Assembly (NCBI GenBank): GCA_037444075.1
Contig: JBBIND010000051.1
Coordinates: 1 to 32,230, forward strand
DNA length: 32,230 bases
Source of the DNA: JBBIND01 sp037444075
GTDB taxonomy: Bacteria > Acidobacteriota > Terriglobia > Bryobacterales > Bryobacteraceae
Direction of reading: 5' to 3'
Below are positions 23,606 through 31,846 of the stretch, piece after piece (position 1 is the first letter of the stretch; every line of letters begins with the position of its first letter). Below the pieces are notes generated by a model that searched no databases, was not told the origin of the DNA, and saw nothing but the letters and a program-made list of their open reading frames with translations. Both the position numbers and the translations under genes were made by a program.

Positions 23606-25963
23606 ATGGCTAAGAAACCACGCGGTTCCTCTTCGCCCTTCGTGGCGTTCCTGTTCCTGCTGGCGGCCTGCGCGCCAGTCTACGCGGCATCTGTCGATTT
23701 AAGCCGGGCGGCGGTGGTTATACGTTCCGGCGAAGTGCCGGAGGCGGAGCGCACCGCTGCCAGTGTCCTTGTGGAGGAGGTGGAGAAGAGAACCGGCGTC
23801 CGTCTGAACATCTCCACCGCCATGCCAAAGGGTGCGCCCGCGATTATCCTCGCTTCCCGGCAAGGCACGCCTGACCCTCGCGCCGCTTCGCCGGAACTGC
23901 GTCCGGAGGGCTACCGGCTCAGCGTGGACACTTCGGGCGCCGCTCCTTCCGTCAGGATTGAAGGAGCCGACCCGCGCGGAGTCCTGTTCGGCGTGGGCGC
24001 ATTCCTCCGCAGAATGGACTGGGGGCGTGGAAAGCTGGGCATTGACGGGAACGTGTCCATCACCACTTCGCCCGCCTCGCCGATACGCGGCCATCAGCTC
24101 GGCTACCGGTCAACGGCCAACAGTTGGGACGCCTGGACGGTGCCGCAGTTTGAACAGTACATCCGCGAACTGGTGCTGTACGGCGTGAACAGCATTGAGA
24201 ACATCCCTCAACAGGATGCCCGCCAGAATCCACTGATGAAAGTATCGCGGCGGGATATGAACCGCGCGATGAGCGCCATCTGCCGCAAGTACGGGCTCGA
24301 CTATTGGGTTTGGACGCCAGCGGAAATCGGCCTTGACGACGCTGCCAAGCGCGCCGAGTTGCTGACTCGCTTTGAGGAAGTCTTCGAAGACAGCGCCGTG
24401 CTCACCGGCGTGTTCGTGCCTGGCGGCGACCCGGGCCACAACCCGCCGGAGCTGCTGCTGCCGCTGCTCGAAGACGTGGCTCCTCGCCTGGCTAAGCGCC
24501 ACCCCAAAGCAAAGATCTGGCTTTCCCTGCAGGGTTTCAATGCGCAAAGGGAAGAAGCTGTTTACCGCTACATCGAAGAAAAACAGCCGCCGTGGCTGGG
24601 GGGCCTCGTAGCCGGTCCGTCGAGCCCGCCCATCGCGCGCACAAGGCAGAGGCTCCCGGCGCGCTATCAACTGCGCCTGTATCCGGACATTACGCACAAC
24701 AAGATTTGCCAGTACCAGGTGCCGGACTGGGATCAGGCTTACGCGCTGACGCTTGGGCGGGAGGCGATCAATCCGCGCCCGGCTGAGTACGCGCTGATCC
24801 ACAACCGTTACGCCGCCATGAGCGACGGGTTCATCAGCTATTCCGACGGCGTGCATGACGACGTCAACAAAGTGATCTGGAGCGCGTTGGGCTGGGACCC
24901 GAGCCAGGCTGTAAGAGACATCCTGATGGACTACGCCCGGCTGTACTTTGAGCCGGCGCTGGCCGCGGAAATCGCCGATGCAATTCTCGCGTTGGAGAGG
25001 AACTGGAACGGACCTCTGGTCCACAACGGAAGCGTGGAGGCTACTCTGCTGCTATGGCGCCGGCTGGAACAGAAGGCGCCACAGCTGGAAGCCAACTGGC
25101 GCTGGCAAATGTGCCTGCTGCGGGCTGTCTATGACACCTACATCCGCCGTCGTCTGATCTATGAGCGGGGACTCGAAGAGCAAGTCAACGGCATTCTGGC
25201 AAAGGCTAGAGAGAGAGGCGCGGACCGGGCGGTGGATGCCTCGCTGGCGGTCTTGAGGCGAGCCACTGCCGAGCCTGTGAGCCCGGAACTGCGGGCGCGG
25301 ATCGTGGATCTGTGCGAGAAGCTCTTCCAGTCCATCGGTCTGCAAACCAGCGTGGAGAAGTACCATGCCAGCGGCGCGGAGCGCGGCGCCGTCCTGGACT
25401 TCGTGGACTACCCGCTGAACAACCGCTGGTGGCTGGAGGACGAATTCCAGAAAATCCGCGCGCTGCCATCCGAGTCCGACAAGGTGCGGCGGCTGGCGGA
25501 AATCGCGGCTTGGGAGAACCCGGGTCCGGGCAGTTACTACGACGATGTGGGGAACATGATCCGATCCCCGCGCGTGGATGGCGACCAGGAAGTAGAGCCG
25601 GAGTCCTTCCGCCGCAGGGAGCCGCTGTTCTGGTGGTGGGATCAGGGGATGAGCCGCGCGCGCCTGTCCTGGCAGGCGACGATGTGGCCGCGGCGGGTGG
25701 TCTACGAAGGGCTTGATCCGAATGCCACTTACGTGGTTCGCACCGGCGGCTACGGGCAGAGCCTGCTGCGCATCGACGATCAGCCCGCAACTCCGGTGGT
25801 GGACGGAAAACTGATGGGCGAGTACAAGGAGTTCCCCGTGGCGCCTGAGCACATACGGGACCGCCGCCTGGTGCTCACTTGGGCGATCCCCACGGATGAG
25901 GGCCACCTCAACTGGCGGCAGCGATCACGCCTGGCCGAGGTGTGGCTCCTGAAGCGGGAGTAG
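23606..25963 (+). CDS. alpha-glucuronidase-like exported glycoside hydrolase
   Basis: A 785-residue exported protein. The N-terminus (FLFLLAACAPVYAAS) has both an LAAC lipobox and a VYA cleavage site, so lipoprotein and soluble periplasmic fates are both possible. Residues 25-150 form an alpha-glucuronidase N-terminal/GH20 domain-2-like fold: EAERTAASVLVEEVEKRTGVRL, APAIILAS, and VRIEGADPRGVLFGVGAFLR. A TIM-barrel region follows (RGHQLGYRSTANSWDAW, IRELVLYGVNSIENIP, LTGVFVPGGDPGHN, SDGFISYSDGVHDDVNK), then a helical C-terminal part and a final beta domain ending LAEVWLLKRE. Such proteins occur in glycan-use loci of Acidobacteria and Bacteroidetes; the exact substrate is unknown. The start ATG at 23606 has AAGGAA upstream. 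It stands alone between the IS66 element and the CHAT gene. Confidence 0.8.
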   Translation: MAKKPRGSSSPFVAFLFLLAACAPVYAASVDLSRAAVVIRSGEVPEAERTAASVLVEEVEKRTGVRLNISTAMPKGAPAIILASRQGTPDPRAASPELRPEGYRLSVDTSGAAPSVRIEGADPRGVLFGVGAFLRRMDWGRGKLGIDGNVSITTSPASPIRGHQLGYRSTANSWDAWTVPQFEQYIRELVLYGVNSIENIPQQDARQNPLMKVSRRDMNRAMSAICRKYGLDYWVWTPAEIGLDDAAKRAELLTRFEEVFEDSAVLTGVFVPGGDPGHNPPELLLPLLEDVAPRLAKRHPKAKIWLSLQGFNAQREEAVYRYIEEKQPPWLGGLVAGPSSPPIARTRQRLPARYQLRLYPDITHNKICQYQVPDWDQAYALTLGREAINPRPAEYALIHNRYAAMSDGFISYSDGVHDDVNKVIWSALGWDPSQAVRDILMDYARLYFEPALAAEIADAILALERNWNGPLVHNGSVEATLLLWRRLEQKAPQLEANWRWQMCLLRAVYDTYIRRRLIYERGLEEQVNGILAKARERGADRAVDASLAVLRRATAEPVSPELRARIVDLCEKLFQSIGLQTSVEKYHASGAERGAVLDFVDYPLNNRWWLEDEFQKIRALPSESDKVRRLAEIAAWENPGPGSYYDDVGNMIRSPRVDGDQEVEPESFRRREPLFWWWDQGMSRARLSWQATMWPRRVVYEGLDPNATYVVRTGGYGQSLLRIDDQPATPVVDGKLMGEYKEFPVAPEHIRDRRLVLTWAIPTDEGHLNWRQRSRLAEVWLLKRE

Positions 25964-25964
25964 C

Positions 25965-25990
25965 GATTATGGGTGGATTATGGGTGGATT
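25965..25990 (+). repeat. tandem 11-bp repeat abutting a promoter
   Basis: GATTATGGGTG occurs twice head to tail (25965-25975 and 25976-25986), followed by a partial third copy (GATT) that runs into the -35 of the next promoter. An 11-bp period is one helical turn, the spacing expected of direct-repeat operator sites. Confidence 0.7.
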
Positions 25991-26017
25991 GACGGCGCGC
26001 TGCGTTGGCCGCATAAT
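25989..26017 (+). promoter_or_regulatory. strong sigma-70-type promoter for the CHAT gene
   Basis: TTGACG (25989-25994) and CATAAT (26012-26017) stand 17 bp apart, each matching consensus at 5 of 6 positions. Transcription would start near 26024, giving a leader of about 215 bases. The leader includes a stem-loop (26114-26122 with 26140-26149, one bulge). The tandem repeat just upstream suggests that the promoter is regulated. Confidence 0.6.
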
Positions 26018-26238
26018 CGGGCTATTCAAAGAGGGAAGGGAACCCGGGCCGCCCTGACGCGTATCAGCGCGCCCGGAAATCGATAGCCTGAACGAACTGA
26101 GCCCGGATGCGAGCGTCTCTGCAGCCCTGTGCCTGGGCGGCAGAGGACGTCCGGAGGGGAACCGTGAGGAACCGCCGGCCAGGTTTCCCGGGCAGCCGCC
26201 GTTTCCTCACTGAGCATTGCTGAAAGGAAGGCGCCGCC

Positions 26239-28776
26239 ATGCTTGTCTCCGGCGACAATGGTGCAGCCAAGCCTTCCGCGCCTTTGTCCGCGGAACAGCG
26301 TGCAGTACTCAGTTCCGTTCTAAGCCGCCTCGCGGCGACGCAATACGACCGGCCCAGGCTGCAACGGGAAATCCGGGACTATCTCGAGATTCTGAACGGC
26401 GCGTTTCCCGGCGAGCAGGGCTTGTTCTTACTCTGCCGTGACCTGGAGTGGTGGGTGCGCTGGACGCGTTTGCCGGGGTATTGCCTGGCGTTCCTGGCGC
26501 AAATGCTCGCCGTCAGCCAACAATCGTGGACATTCCCTCTGGCAGCCGGTCTCTATGCCGACTCGCAGATGGTGGTCGGAGACGATTTCGCGATTTCCTC
26601 TCTGGAGAGCGCCTATGCTTGCTGGCAGCGCAACCTGGCGCAGATGCCGGACCTGCCCGATGGGAAGCGTATCCTGGCGCATCTGAAATCCAGGCTCAAC
26701 ATGGCGCTGGGCAGTTACCAGCGCTGGCGCAAGCGGTTCGCTTTCGAGCAGTGCAATCCCCTGGCGGAGCATCTCTACTCGCAACTTACCTGGAGTTATG
26801 TCGCTACCGAGGTTGACGCGGGTTCAAGCCAGGGGACGCTGAAGAGCGCCGCCCGCCTGGCGTCTCTTGTTGGGCAGTGCGGCAGTGAAGACCGCCTCTA
26901 CTACCGCATTGTGGCGCGCCGCTTTCTGGGGCTGGAGCACGAAGGCGCCGGGCGTTGGCCGGAAGCGCTGGAGCAGTACGAAACGGCACTCGCGGAGGCG
27001 CGCGAAACCGGGCTGGAAGCTGAAATCGGCCACCTTCTCCGCCACCGGGGCTTCGCGTTGCGCAGCTTGAAACGGTACGACGAGTCAACAAGCTCCTTTG
27101 AAGAAGCCTGCGAATGGGAATCCGCGCCGCAGTTTACTTACTGGCGGGCGCTTTCCGAATCCGAACGGGGACTCGCTCTATGTTATGAGGCGGGCGAGGC
27201 CGGTGTGGAGTCTGAGCGGCGCAAGGCGCTTCTCCGGCAGGCGCTTGGTGCGTACCGGGAGGCCAGAAAACGACTGGATATTGCACTGGCATTTGCCGTG
27301 CCGGAGGTGCGGGATGTTCAGCAGGAGCTGTTCCGCGTCTTCAGCGAGAACGCATTGCATCTGGCAAACCTCCTTGGAGCTGGACGGGATGTGCTGGCGC
27401 AGACCGAGGCCTGCGGACCCAGGCTTGCGACGGAAGTGGTTTGCGAGACGTTGGCTGCCAAGAAACACGGCCCGGCGTCGCTTGCCGAGTATCTAGATAC
27501 ACGCAGCACTTACTACCGTCAGGCGGAGACATACTCTTGCGGAATCGATACTTATACAAGCGGATTACCCGGCAGTTATGAAGCGCGCAAGAAGTACCTT
27601 GCGCTGCGGCAAAAGCTGGACAGGTCGTTGTACCCGGTCCATGCGAGCGATGCAGCCGCCGATCAGGTACTGCATGTAGAAGCGCCGGACTGTATGTTCA
27701 TCCTGCCTCACCTGGGCCTCGGGAAGAGTTGGGTAACGTGCCTGGATTTCAGCCGGAGAAGCTGTGTGATCTACGAGTCTGACTTCACGGTGCTGGACGC
27801 CGGCCGCGCCTACGACAAGTTTCGGAACCTCATCGACCCGATGGAGGCATCCGGCGAAGCCTGTTTGAAGGCTGTCGACGAATTGCTGGAAGCCTACGAG
27901 TCCTGGCTGGTTCCGCTTTTGAAGCGAGCCCTGGAACACAGCCGGGCGAGCCGCCTGAAGTTCTTCCTCCGGGAGGAGATGAACGCCGCCCCTCTCCATG
28001 CGCTGCCATACGGGAATGGCCGTCTGCTGGACAATTACGAAGTCAGTTACGGGCAGACTGTGGCAGTCTGGCTGCAGGGGCAGGGAAGTCCGGAAGCGCC
28101 CGCAGGGGCATGCTCCCTGCTGATGGCCTATTCGGATCAGGACACGCCATTCTATGAACCGCTGGCGCAGGATGTTCAAAGCGGCCTGTTGGGTGAAGCG
28201 TCCTGCCTGCGCAACGCCTCGGCGAGCGCTCTGTTCTCCGCCGCCCAAAAGGCGAATCCGACGGACCTGGTCTTCGCCTGCCACGGCTCTTTCGACCCGG
28301 TGGATGCCGGCAACAGCTGCCTCATGATTGCCGGCCAAACGGGGGTATCGTTCTATGACCTGTTCAGCGGACTCAACCTTTCGCAATGCCGCAGCGTGAT
28401 TCTGGGAGCTTGTGTCAGCGGGCGGGTTCGCACCGCGGTAGGCGCAGAGTACTATGGGCTGCCGCTGGCTTTCCTCAGCGCAGGCGCCCGTAACGTGGTG
28501 AGCAGCCTGTGGCCAGTGAATCAAATCTCGACGGCGCTGCTGGTGGAGCGGCTGGTGGCCGGATTGGCACAAGGCCAGGGAGTAGCCTTGGCACTCAGAA
28601 AAGCGCAGCGAAGCATGGTCTCGACGACGGCGGAAGAAGTGGCGGAGTGGCTGGAGACTCGACCCGTCGGATTGCCGCGCGATCTGGTGCCGGGCCGAGC
28701 CGTCCTGCGTAAGCTGGGCAAGTACCCGTTCGCGCATCCGTATTATTGGGCTGGCCTTGAGGTCACTGGCGAATGA
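26239..28776 (+). CDS. TPR-CHAT domain protein (putative caspase-like protease)
   Basis: An 845-residue soluble protein with no signal peptide; the ATG at 26239 follows AAGGAAGG at good spacing. The N-terminal half is helical, with TPR-like repeats at about 220-300 (YRIVARRFLGLEHEGAGRWPEALEQYETALAEA; LLRHRGFALRSLKRYDESTSSFEEA). The C-terminal part, from about residue 460, is a CHAT domain with the caspase-like dyad His682 (LVFACHGSFDP) and Cys725 (VILGACVSGR), and the conserved GLPLAFLSAGARNVVSSLWPVN segment. The dyad is intact, so proteolytic activity is plausible. CHAT proteases act in programmed cell death and in anti-phage defence (for example with type III-E CRISPR or gasdermins), but no such partner is adjacent. 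Its substrate and trigger are unknown. Confidence 0.88.
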   Translation: MLVSGDNGAAKPSAPLSAEQRAVLSSVLSRLAATQYDRPRLQREIRDYLEILNGAFPGEQGLFLLCRDLEWWVRWTRLPGYCLAFLAQMLAVSQQSWTFPLAAGLYADSQMVVGDDFAISSLESAYACWQRNLAQMPDLPDGKRILAHLKSRLNMALGSYQRWRKRFAFEQCNPLAEHLYSQLTWSYVATEVDAGSSQGTLKSAARLASLVGQCGSEDRLYYRIVARRFLGLEHEGAGRWPEALEQYETALAEARETGLEAEIGHLLRHRGFALRSLKRYDESTSSFEEACEWESAPQFTYWRALSESERGLALCYEAGEAGVESERRKALLRQALGAYREARKRLDIALAFAVPEVRDVQQELFRVFSENALHLANLLGAGRDVLAQTEACGPRLATEVVCETLAAKKHGPASLAEYLDTRSTYYRQAETYSCGIDTYTSGLPGSYEARKKYLALRQKLDRSLYPVHASDAAADQVLHVEAPDCMFILPHLGLGKSWVTCLDFSRRSCVIYESDFTVLDAGRAYDKFRNLIDPMEASGEACLKAVDELLEAYESWLVPLLKRALEHSRASRLKFFLREEMNAAPLHALPYGNGRLLDNYEVSYGQTVAVWLQGQGSPEAPAGACSLLMAYSDQDTPFYEPLAQDVQSGLLGEASCLRNASASALFSAAQKANPTDLVFACHGSFDPVDAGNSCLMIAGQTGVSFYDLFSGLNLSQCRSVILGACVSGRVRTAVGAEYYGLPLAFLSAGARNVVSSLWPVNQISTALLVERLVAGLAQGQGVALALRKAQRSMVSTTAEEVAEWLETRPVGLPRDLVPGRAVLRKLGKYPFAHPYYWAGLEVTGE

Positions 28777-28949
28777 GTCTGTCAGCGGCTGCCGCGTGGA
28801 TACGTCCCGATGCGGCCTTTTCGGTCATGCAGTGAGTCGGGTCTGCGGATCGGCATCCACCACGGATATACGAGCCATCCCACCGCCGGCTGGCAACTCG
28901 AACCGCAACCCATTCGCCGGCGCAAGCCTGAGGCAGCCCGGACCGGGAA

Positions 28950-30074
28950 CTACAGCCTCTGCACTTCCTCCCAGGTCACCTCCCGCCCCTTGTCGATCGC
29001 CTCGCGCGCCATGATGGCGGTGTACATGGCCTCCACGGCGGAGAACGCCGCGTTCTCGATGACGCCGTTCCTTACGCCGTCGACGAACTCATTCACCGCG
29101 TCTTCGGTTATGTCGTAGTCGGAGCTTACCTCCAGAGGCAAGTCCCGCTTTGAAGGAATCACGTAGCCTCTGGGCGGAAGGTTTTCGTCTACCATCTTGT
29201 CGTAGTGCCGGAAGCCCTGACGGGAGGTGAATACGGCTCCCCTCTCGCCAATGAACGTCTCTCCGATATCCCGGAAACCTCGCGTGGAAAACTGATTTGC
29301 CGTGAATGCGAACACTACGCCGTTAGCGAAGCGAAACGTACACGCCAGATTATCCATGATGTCGCCCACCTTGTAGACGAACCGGCCTCCATAGCCCGCC
29401 ACGCGCACCGGGTGCGAGCCCATGAACCAGTTCACAACGTCGATGTTGTGGCAATCCTGCTCGACAATGATGTCGCCGGAGTACTCCCTGTAGAAGAGCC
29501 AGTTGCGCATTTTCTCTTCCGCCGGCGTCACTCCCTGACGGTAGGGTATTTGGCCTGCCATCCAAGCCGCGCGGATCATCAGGACCTTGCCGATTTGTCC
29601 CGACGAAACGATCTGGTGGGCCTGCCGATAGGCCTTTCCATACCTCTGCTGGAAGCAGACCGAAATGCGCTTCGCCGGATCCGCCCGTCTTGCAGCGGCC
29701 AGCACCCGGCGGCAACCTGCCGTGCTAACCGCTACCGGCTTCTCCATGAAGATGTGTTTGCGCGCCTCTACGGCCATCTCGAATTGCTCCGGTCGTGTAT
29801 GGGGCGGCGCCGCCAGCAGCACCGCATCCACGTCCGACTTCAGCACATCCTCGTATCGCTTGTACGTAGCGGCCCCGGGAAAGTGCTTCACCCCGACTGC
29901 CAGCATGTCGTCATAGATGTCGCAGACGGAAACCACGCGCGCATTTCGGTTTTTGGCGAAGATTTGAGCGTTGAATATTCCCCGCCGGCCACACCCTACT
30001 AGTCCAATCGTCACGGCAGAGTTCGTTTGCGAACCTAGCAAACCCGCCGATGCCAAAAATTCACGCCGATACAC
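28950..30074 (-). CDS. Gfo/Idh/MocA family oxidoreductase with Tat-like leader
   Basis: A complete 374-residue member. The start is a GTG at 30074 with a strong Shine-Dalgarno (AAAGGAGGG) about 3-4 bases upstream. The leader MYRREFLASAGLLGS has the RRxFL twin-arginine pattern, but its hydrophobic stretch is short. The NAD(P)-binding fold follows (VTIGLVGCGRRG), then VCDIYDD, LLAAPPHTRP and the EKP motif (IFMEKPVAVS). VEQDCHNIDVVNWFMGSHP holds the usual catalytic His and Asp of the C-terminal domain. The full-length family members oxidise or epimerise sugars, inositols or related compounds; the substrate is unassigned. It is divergent from the methyltransferase gene across a 127-bp spacer rich in GAGTC/GACTC pentamers. 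Confidence 0.93.
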   Translation of the reverse strand: MYRREFLASAGLLGSQTNSAVTIGLVGCGRRGIFNAQIFAKNRNARVVSVCDIYDDMLAVGVKHFPGAATYKRYEDVLKSDVDAVLLAAPPHTRPEQFEMAVEARKHIFMEKPVAVSTAGCRRVLAAARRADPAKRISVCFQQRYGKAYRQAHQIVSSGQIGKVLMIRAAWMAGQIPYRQGVTPAEEKMRNWLFYREYSGDIIVEQDCHNIDVVNWFMGSHPVRVAGYGGRFVYKVGDIMDNLACTFRFANGVVFAFTANQFSTRGFRDIGETFIGERGAVFTSRQGFRHYDKMVDENLPPRGYVIPSKRDLPLEVSSDYDITEDAVNEFVDGVRNGVIENAAFSAVEAMYTAIMAREAIDKGREVTWEEVQRL

Positions 30075-30087
30075 AAACCCTCCTTTC

Positions 30088-30146
30088 GAGTCTGGAGACT
30101 CCTGTGAGTCTTTCCGAACCTGTGGCGACTCTACTACTCGCGAGTC
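30088..30146. repeat. cluster of five GAGTC/GACTC pentamers in a divergent promoter region
   Basis: GAGTC at 30088, 30106 and 30142 alternates with its complement GACTC at 30097 and 30127. The first pair forms a small hairpin around TGGA. The cluster lies just upstream of the oxidoreductase gene and could be a set of operator half-sites, or GANTC methylation sites. Confidence 0.5.
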
Positions 30147-30201
30147 CTAATTGCTAGTCCACGCGAGAACGGTTACCTCCAGCTATGCTAGGTGAGAACC
30201 G

Positions 30202-31014
30202 ATGGATGAGATTCTGGAACAGCTACCTGCCGGCTCGCTGGTGCTCGACCTGGGGTCGCGCGAAGGCAGCTTTTCCGATCAGGCCACCCCGGCACGGGCC
30301 ATACGAGTCGACCTGGTGGCCGCACAATCCAAACCCCGGCTGTTCGTCCAAGCCGATGCTGCGCGCCTGCCGTTCCGCTCGCGCACTTTCGATGCGATCA
30401 TCCTGAATCACAGCGTGGAGCATTTCGTACGGCTCAAGCCGTGCCTGCAGGAGCTGGGGCGCGTGGTGAAGTCAGGGGGCGCGGCATATGTAGCGGTGCC
30501 CGATGCCAGGACGCTGACGGACAGGCTCTACCGCAAGATGTTTCTCAACTCAGGCGGGCACGTCAACCTATTCGATTCAGCCAGGAAGTTGGAAAAGAGC
30601 TTGTCCTGGTACTTAGGACTTCCGCACGTGGCCACGCGGACACTTCTCAGCTCATTCACATTCCTGAACCGCAGGAACTACGTAGATGCCATCAGCCGGT
30701 CGCAGACCATGTTCGCCGGCTTGTGGGAGCCGCTTGTTCACCTCCTCATCGCGGGAACACGGCTCATCGACCGTTGGCTTGGCACGCGCAGCAGCGTCTA
30801 CGGTTGGGCTTTCTATTTCGGCAGCATGCCGGGTCCGATTGACACGTCAGTGCTGGTCAACGTCTGCGTACGCTGCGGGCAGGCGCATTCTGCGGAGGAA
30901 CTGGCTGGCAGCAGGGTCGCCCGGAAAGCTGGATTGCTGAGCGTGTACGAGTGCCCCGCCTGCGGCGCACAGAATCTGCTCATGCGCAAGTTATGCGCCA
31001 GTTGGACCAGCTGA
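30202..31014 (+). CDS. class I SAM-dependent methyltransferase with C-terminal zinc ribbon
   Basis: A 270-residue protein. The N-terminal half is a Methyltransf_11-type Rossmann fold: SLVLDLGSREGSFS is motif I for the adenosylmethionine, RVDLV is the acidic second strand, DAARLPFRSRTFDAIILNHSVEHF covers motifs II-III, and ELGRVVKSGGAAYVAVPD the later strands. A less conserved middle (RKMFLNSGGHVNLFD, then a hydrophobic stretch LLIAGTRLIDRWL) is followed by two CxxC pairs (CVRCGQ ... CPACGA), forming a likely zinc ribbon at about residues 218-258. The substrate is unknown; related methyltransferases often act on glycans or lipids in envelope biosynthesis. The ribosome site is weak (GGTGAG). 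It is convergent with the phosphodiesterase gene. Confidence 0.83.
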   Translation: MDEILEQLPAGSLVLDLGSREGSFSDQATPARAIRVDLVAAQSKPRLFVQADAARLPFRSRTFDAIILNHSVEHFVRLKPCLQELGRVVKSGGAAYVAVPDARTLTDRLYRKMFLNSGGHVNLFDSARKLEKSLSWYLGLPHVATRTLLSSFTFLNRRNYVDAISRSQTMFAGLWEPLVHLLIAGTRLIDRWLGTRSSVYGWAFYFGSMPGPIDTSVLVNVCVRCGQAHSAEELAGSRVARKAGLLSVYECPACGAQNLLMRKLCASWTS

Positions 31015-31059
31015 GAAGATCCTCACGTTGGGTATAGCAGGATTCTCTCGAGGACAGGG

Positions 31060-31543
31060 TCATTTGTGCAAGCTGACAGGCCTTACGCCGAAGCCGGAGA
31101 GGACCCGGAGGCAGAGGTCCAAATCGTCAGTGAGAATGTAATCAACCTTCGCCCTGACGAGTTCGTTGATGCGTCGTTCCTCTTGCGTGCCGTAGAAGTT
31201 CACCGTGATCCCGCGCCGGTGGAGTTCCGCGACGGCGGCTGCCAAGTCTCCGATGCCTTCGCTGCCTTCCCGGATCTGGATAAAGTCCGAGCCTGCCTCA
31301 ATGGTGTACTTCACGTAAGACCATAGCGAACCGCGTGGTCCCTCCNNNNNNNNNNTTGCAGGCCCGTATCCGCGGGTCCACTGCCTTCGCCTCCGGCGCC
31401 TGCTGCCTGGTGCAAGCGATCGCGGGCAACGTGTTTTCGGGGGAATTCTTGCAGCCGCCTCGGTGCGCCGAAGCCCGGGTACGCACCTCCCCCTGGGGCC
31501 ATGCCGTCAGCAGCGAAAGAACCAGCAGTGCAGTTATTCCCAT
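31060..31543 (-). CDS. glycerophosphodiester phosphodiesterase family protein, split by an assembly gap
   Basis: The minus-strand ATG at 31543 opens a signal peptide (MGITALLVLSLLTAWPQG) and then the family's defining AHRGGCKNSPENTLPAI motif, which holds the catalytic His and the PEN metal ligands. A run of Ns follows at 31346-31355. Beyond it the frame resumes with a C-terminal half-barrel: LWSYVKYTIEAGSDFIQI, AELHRRGITVNFYGTQEERRINELV and VDYILTDDLD. The visible parts add to about 157 residues, while family members are about 250-300, so the N-run probably hides a larger missing piece. Such exported enzymes cut glycerophosphodiesters to glycerol-3-phosphate and an alcohol; the exact substrate is unknown. 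Confidence 0.75.
31346..31355. other. assembly gap (10 N)
   Basis: Ten Ns lie within the phosphodiesterase gene. The true distance is likely larger, because roughly 100 residues of the expected domain are missing between the two halves. Confidence 0.95.
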
Positions 31544-31846
31544 CTGCCACGATTTTCGTATAAATGCTGTCCGCTGCCACAACCCTCGGTGGAATTGGTG
31601 CCAAGGCAAAACATATGGCTCGGTGCCGGGGTGCTCGCCTGCCGTCGAACGGCGCCAGCTCTGATCGCGCCTCAACCGGAATTGTCCGTGGAACTCTGGC
31701 TCAATCGACTTGGTCAGAGGTCCTTCCGCCGATCAAAAGCATCAAGGCCAGGCAGATCGCCCGGCCTCATGCCGACTTTGTTCTATGTTGACCGAAGCGC
31801 ATAAGCTGCGCCCCGGCGTGAGTTTCACCAGAGCTGGCGGCAATGA
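31544..31846. other. intergenic stretch with no supported gene
   Basis: About 300 bases between the phosphodiesterase start and the PEP-CTERM stop. Short open frames here lack ribosome sites and recognisable motifs. No convincing promoter or terminator was found. Confidence 0.5.

Noticed and set aside
28777..28949. Possible small gene starting near 28810 after the CHAT gene.
   Set aside because: No ribosome site or motif, and the frame soon overlaps the oxidoreductase in antisense.
20362..30167. Exact 17-bp repeat TTGCTAGTCCACGCGAG at 20362-20378 and 30151-30167.
   Set aside because: The first copy is ordinary coding sequence in the protease (LAWTSNK read on the minus strand). A match of this length is uncommon but can occur by chance in 32 kb, and nothing links the two sites.
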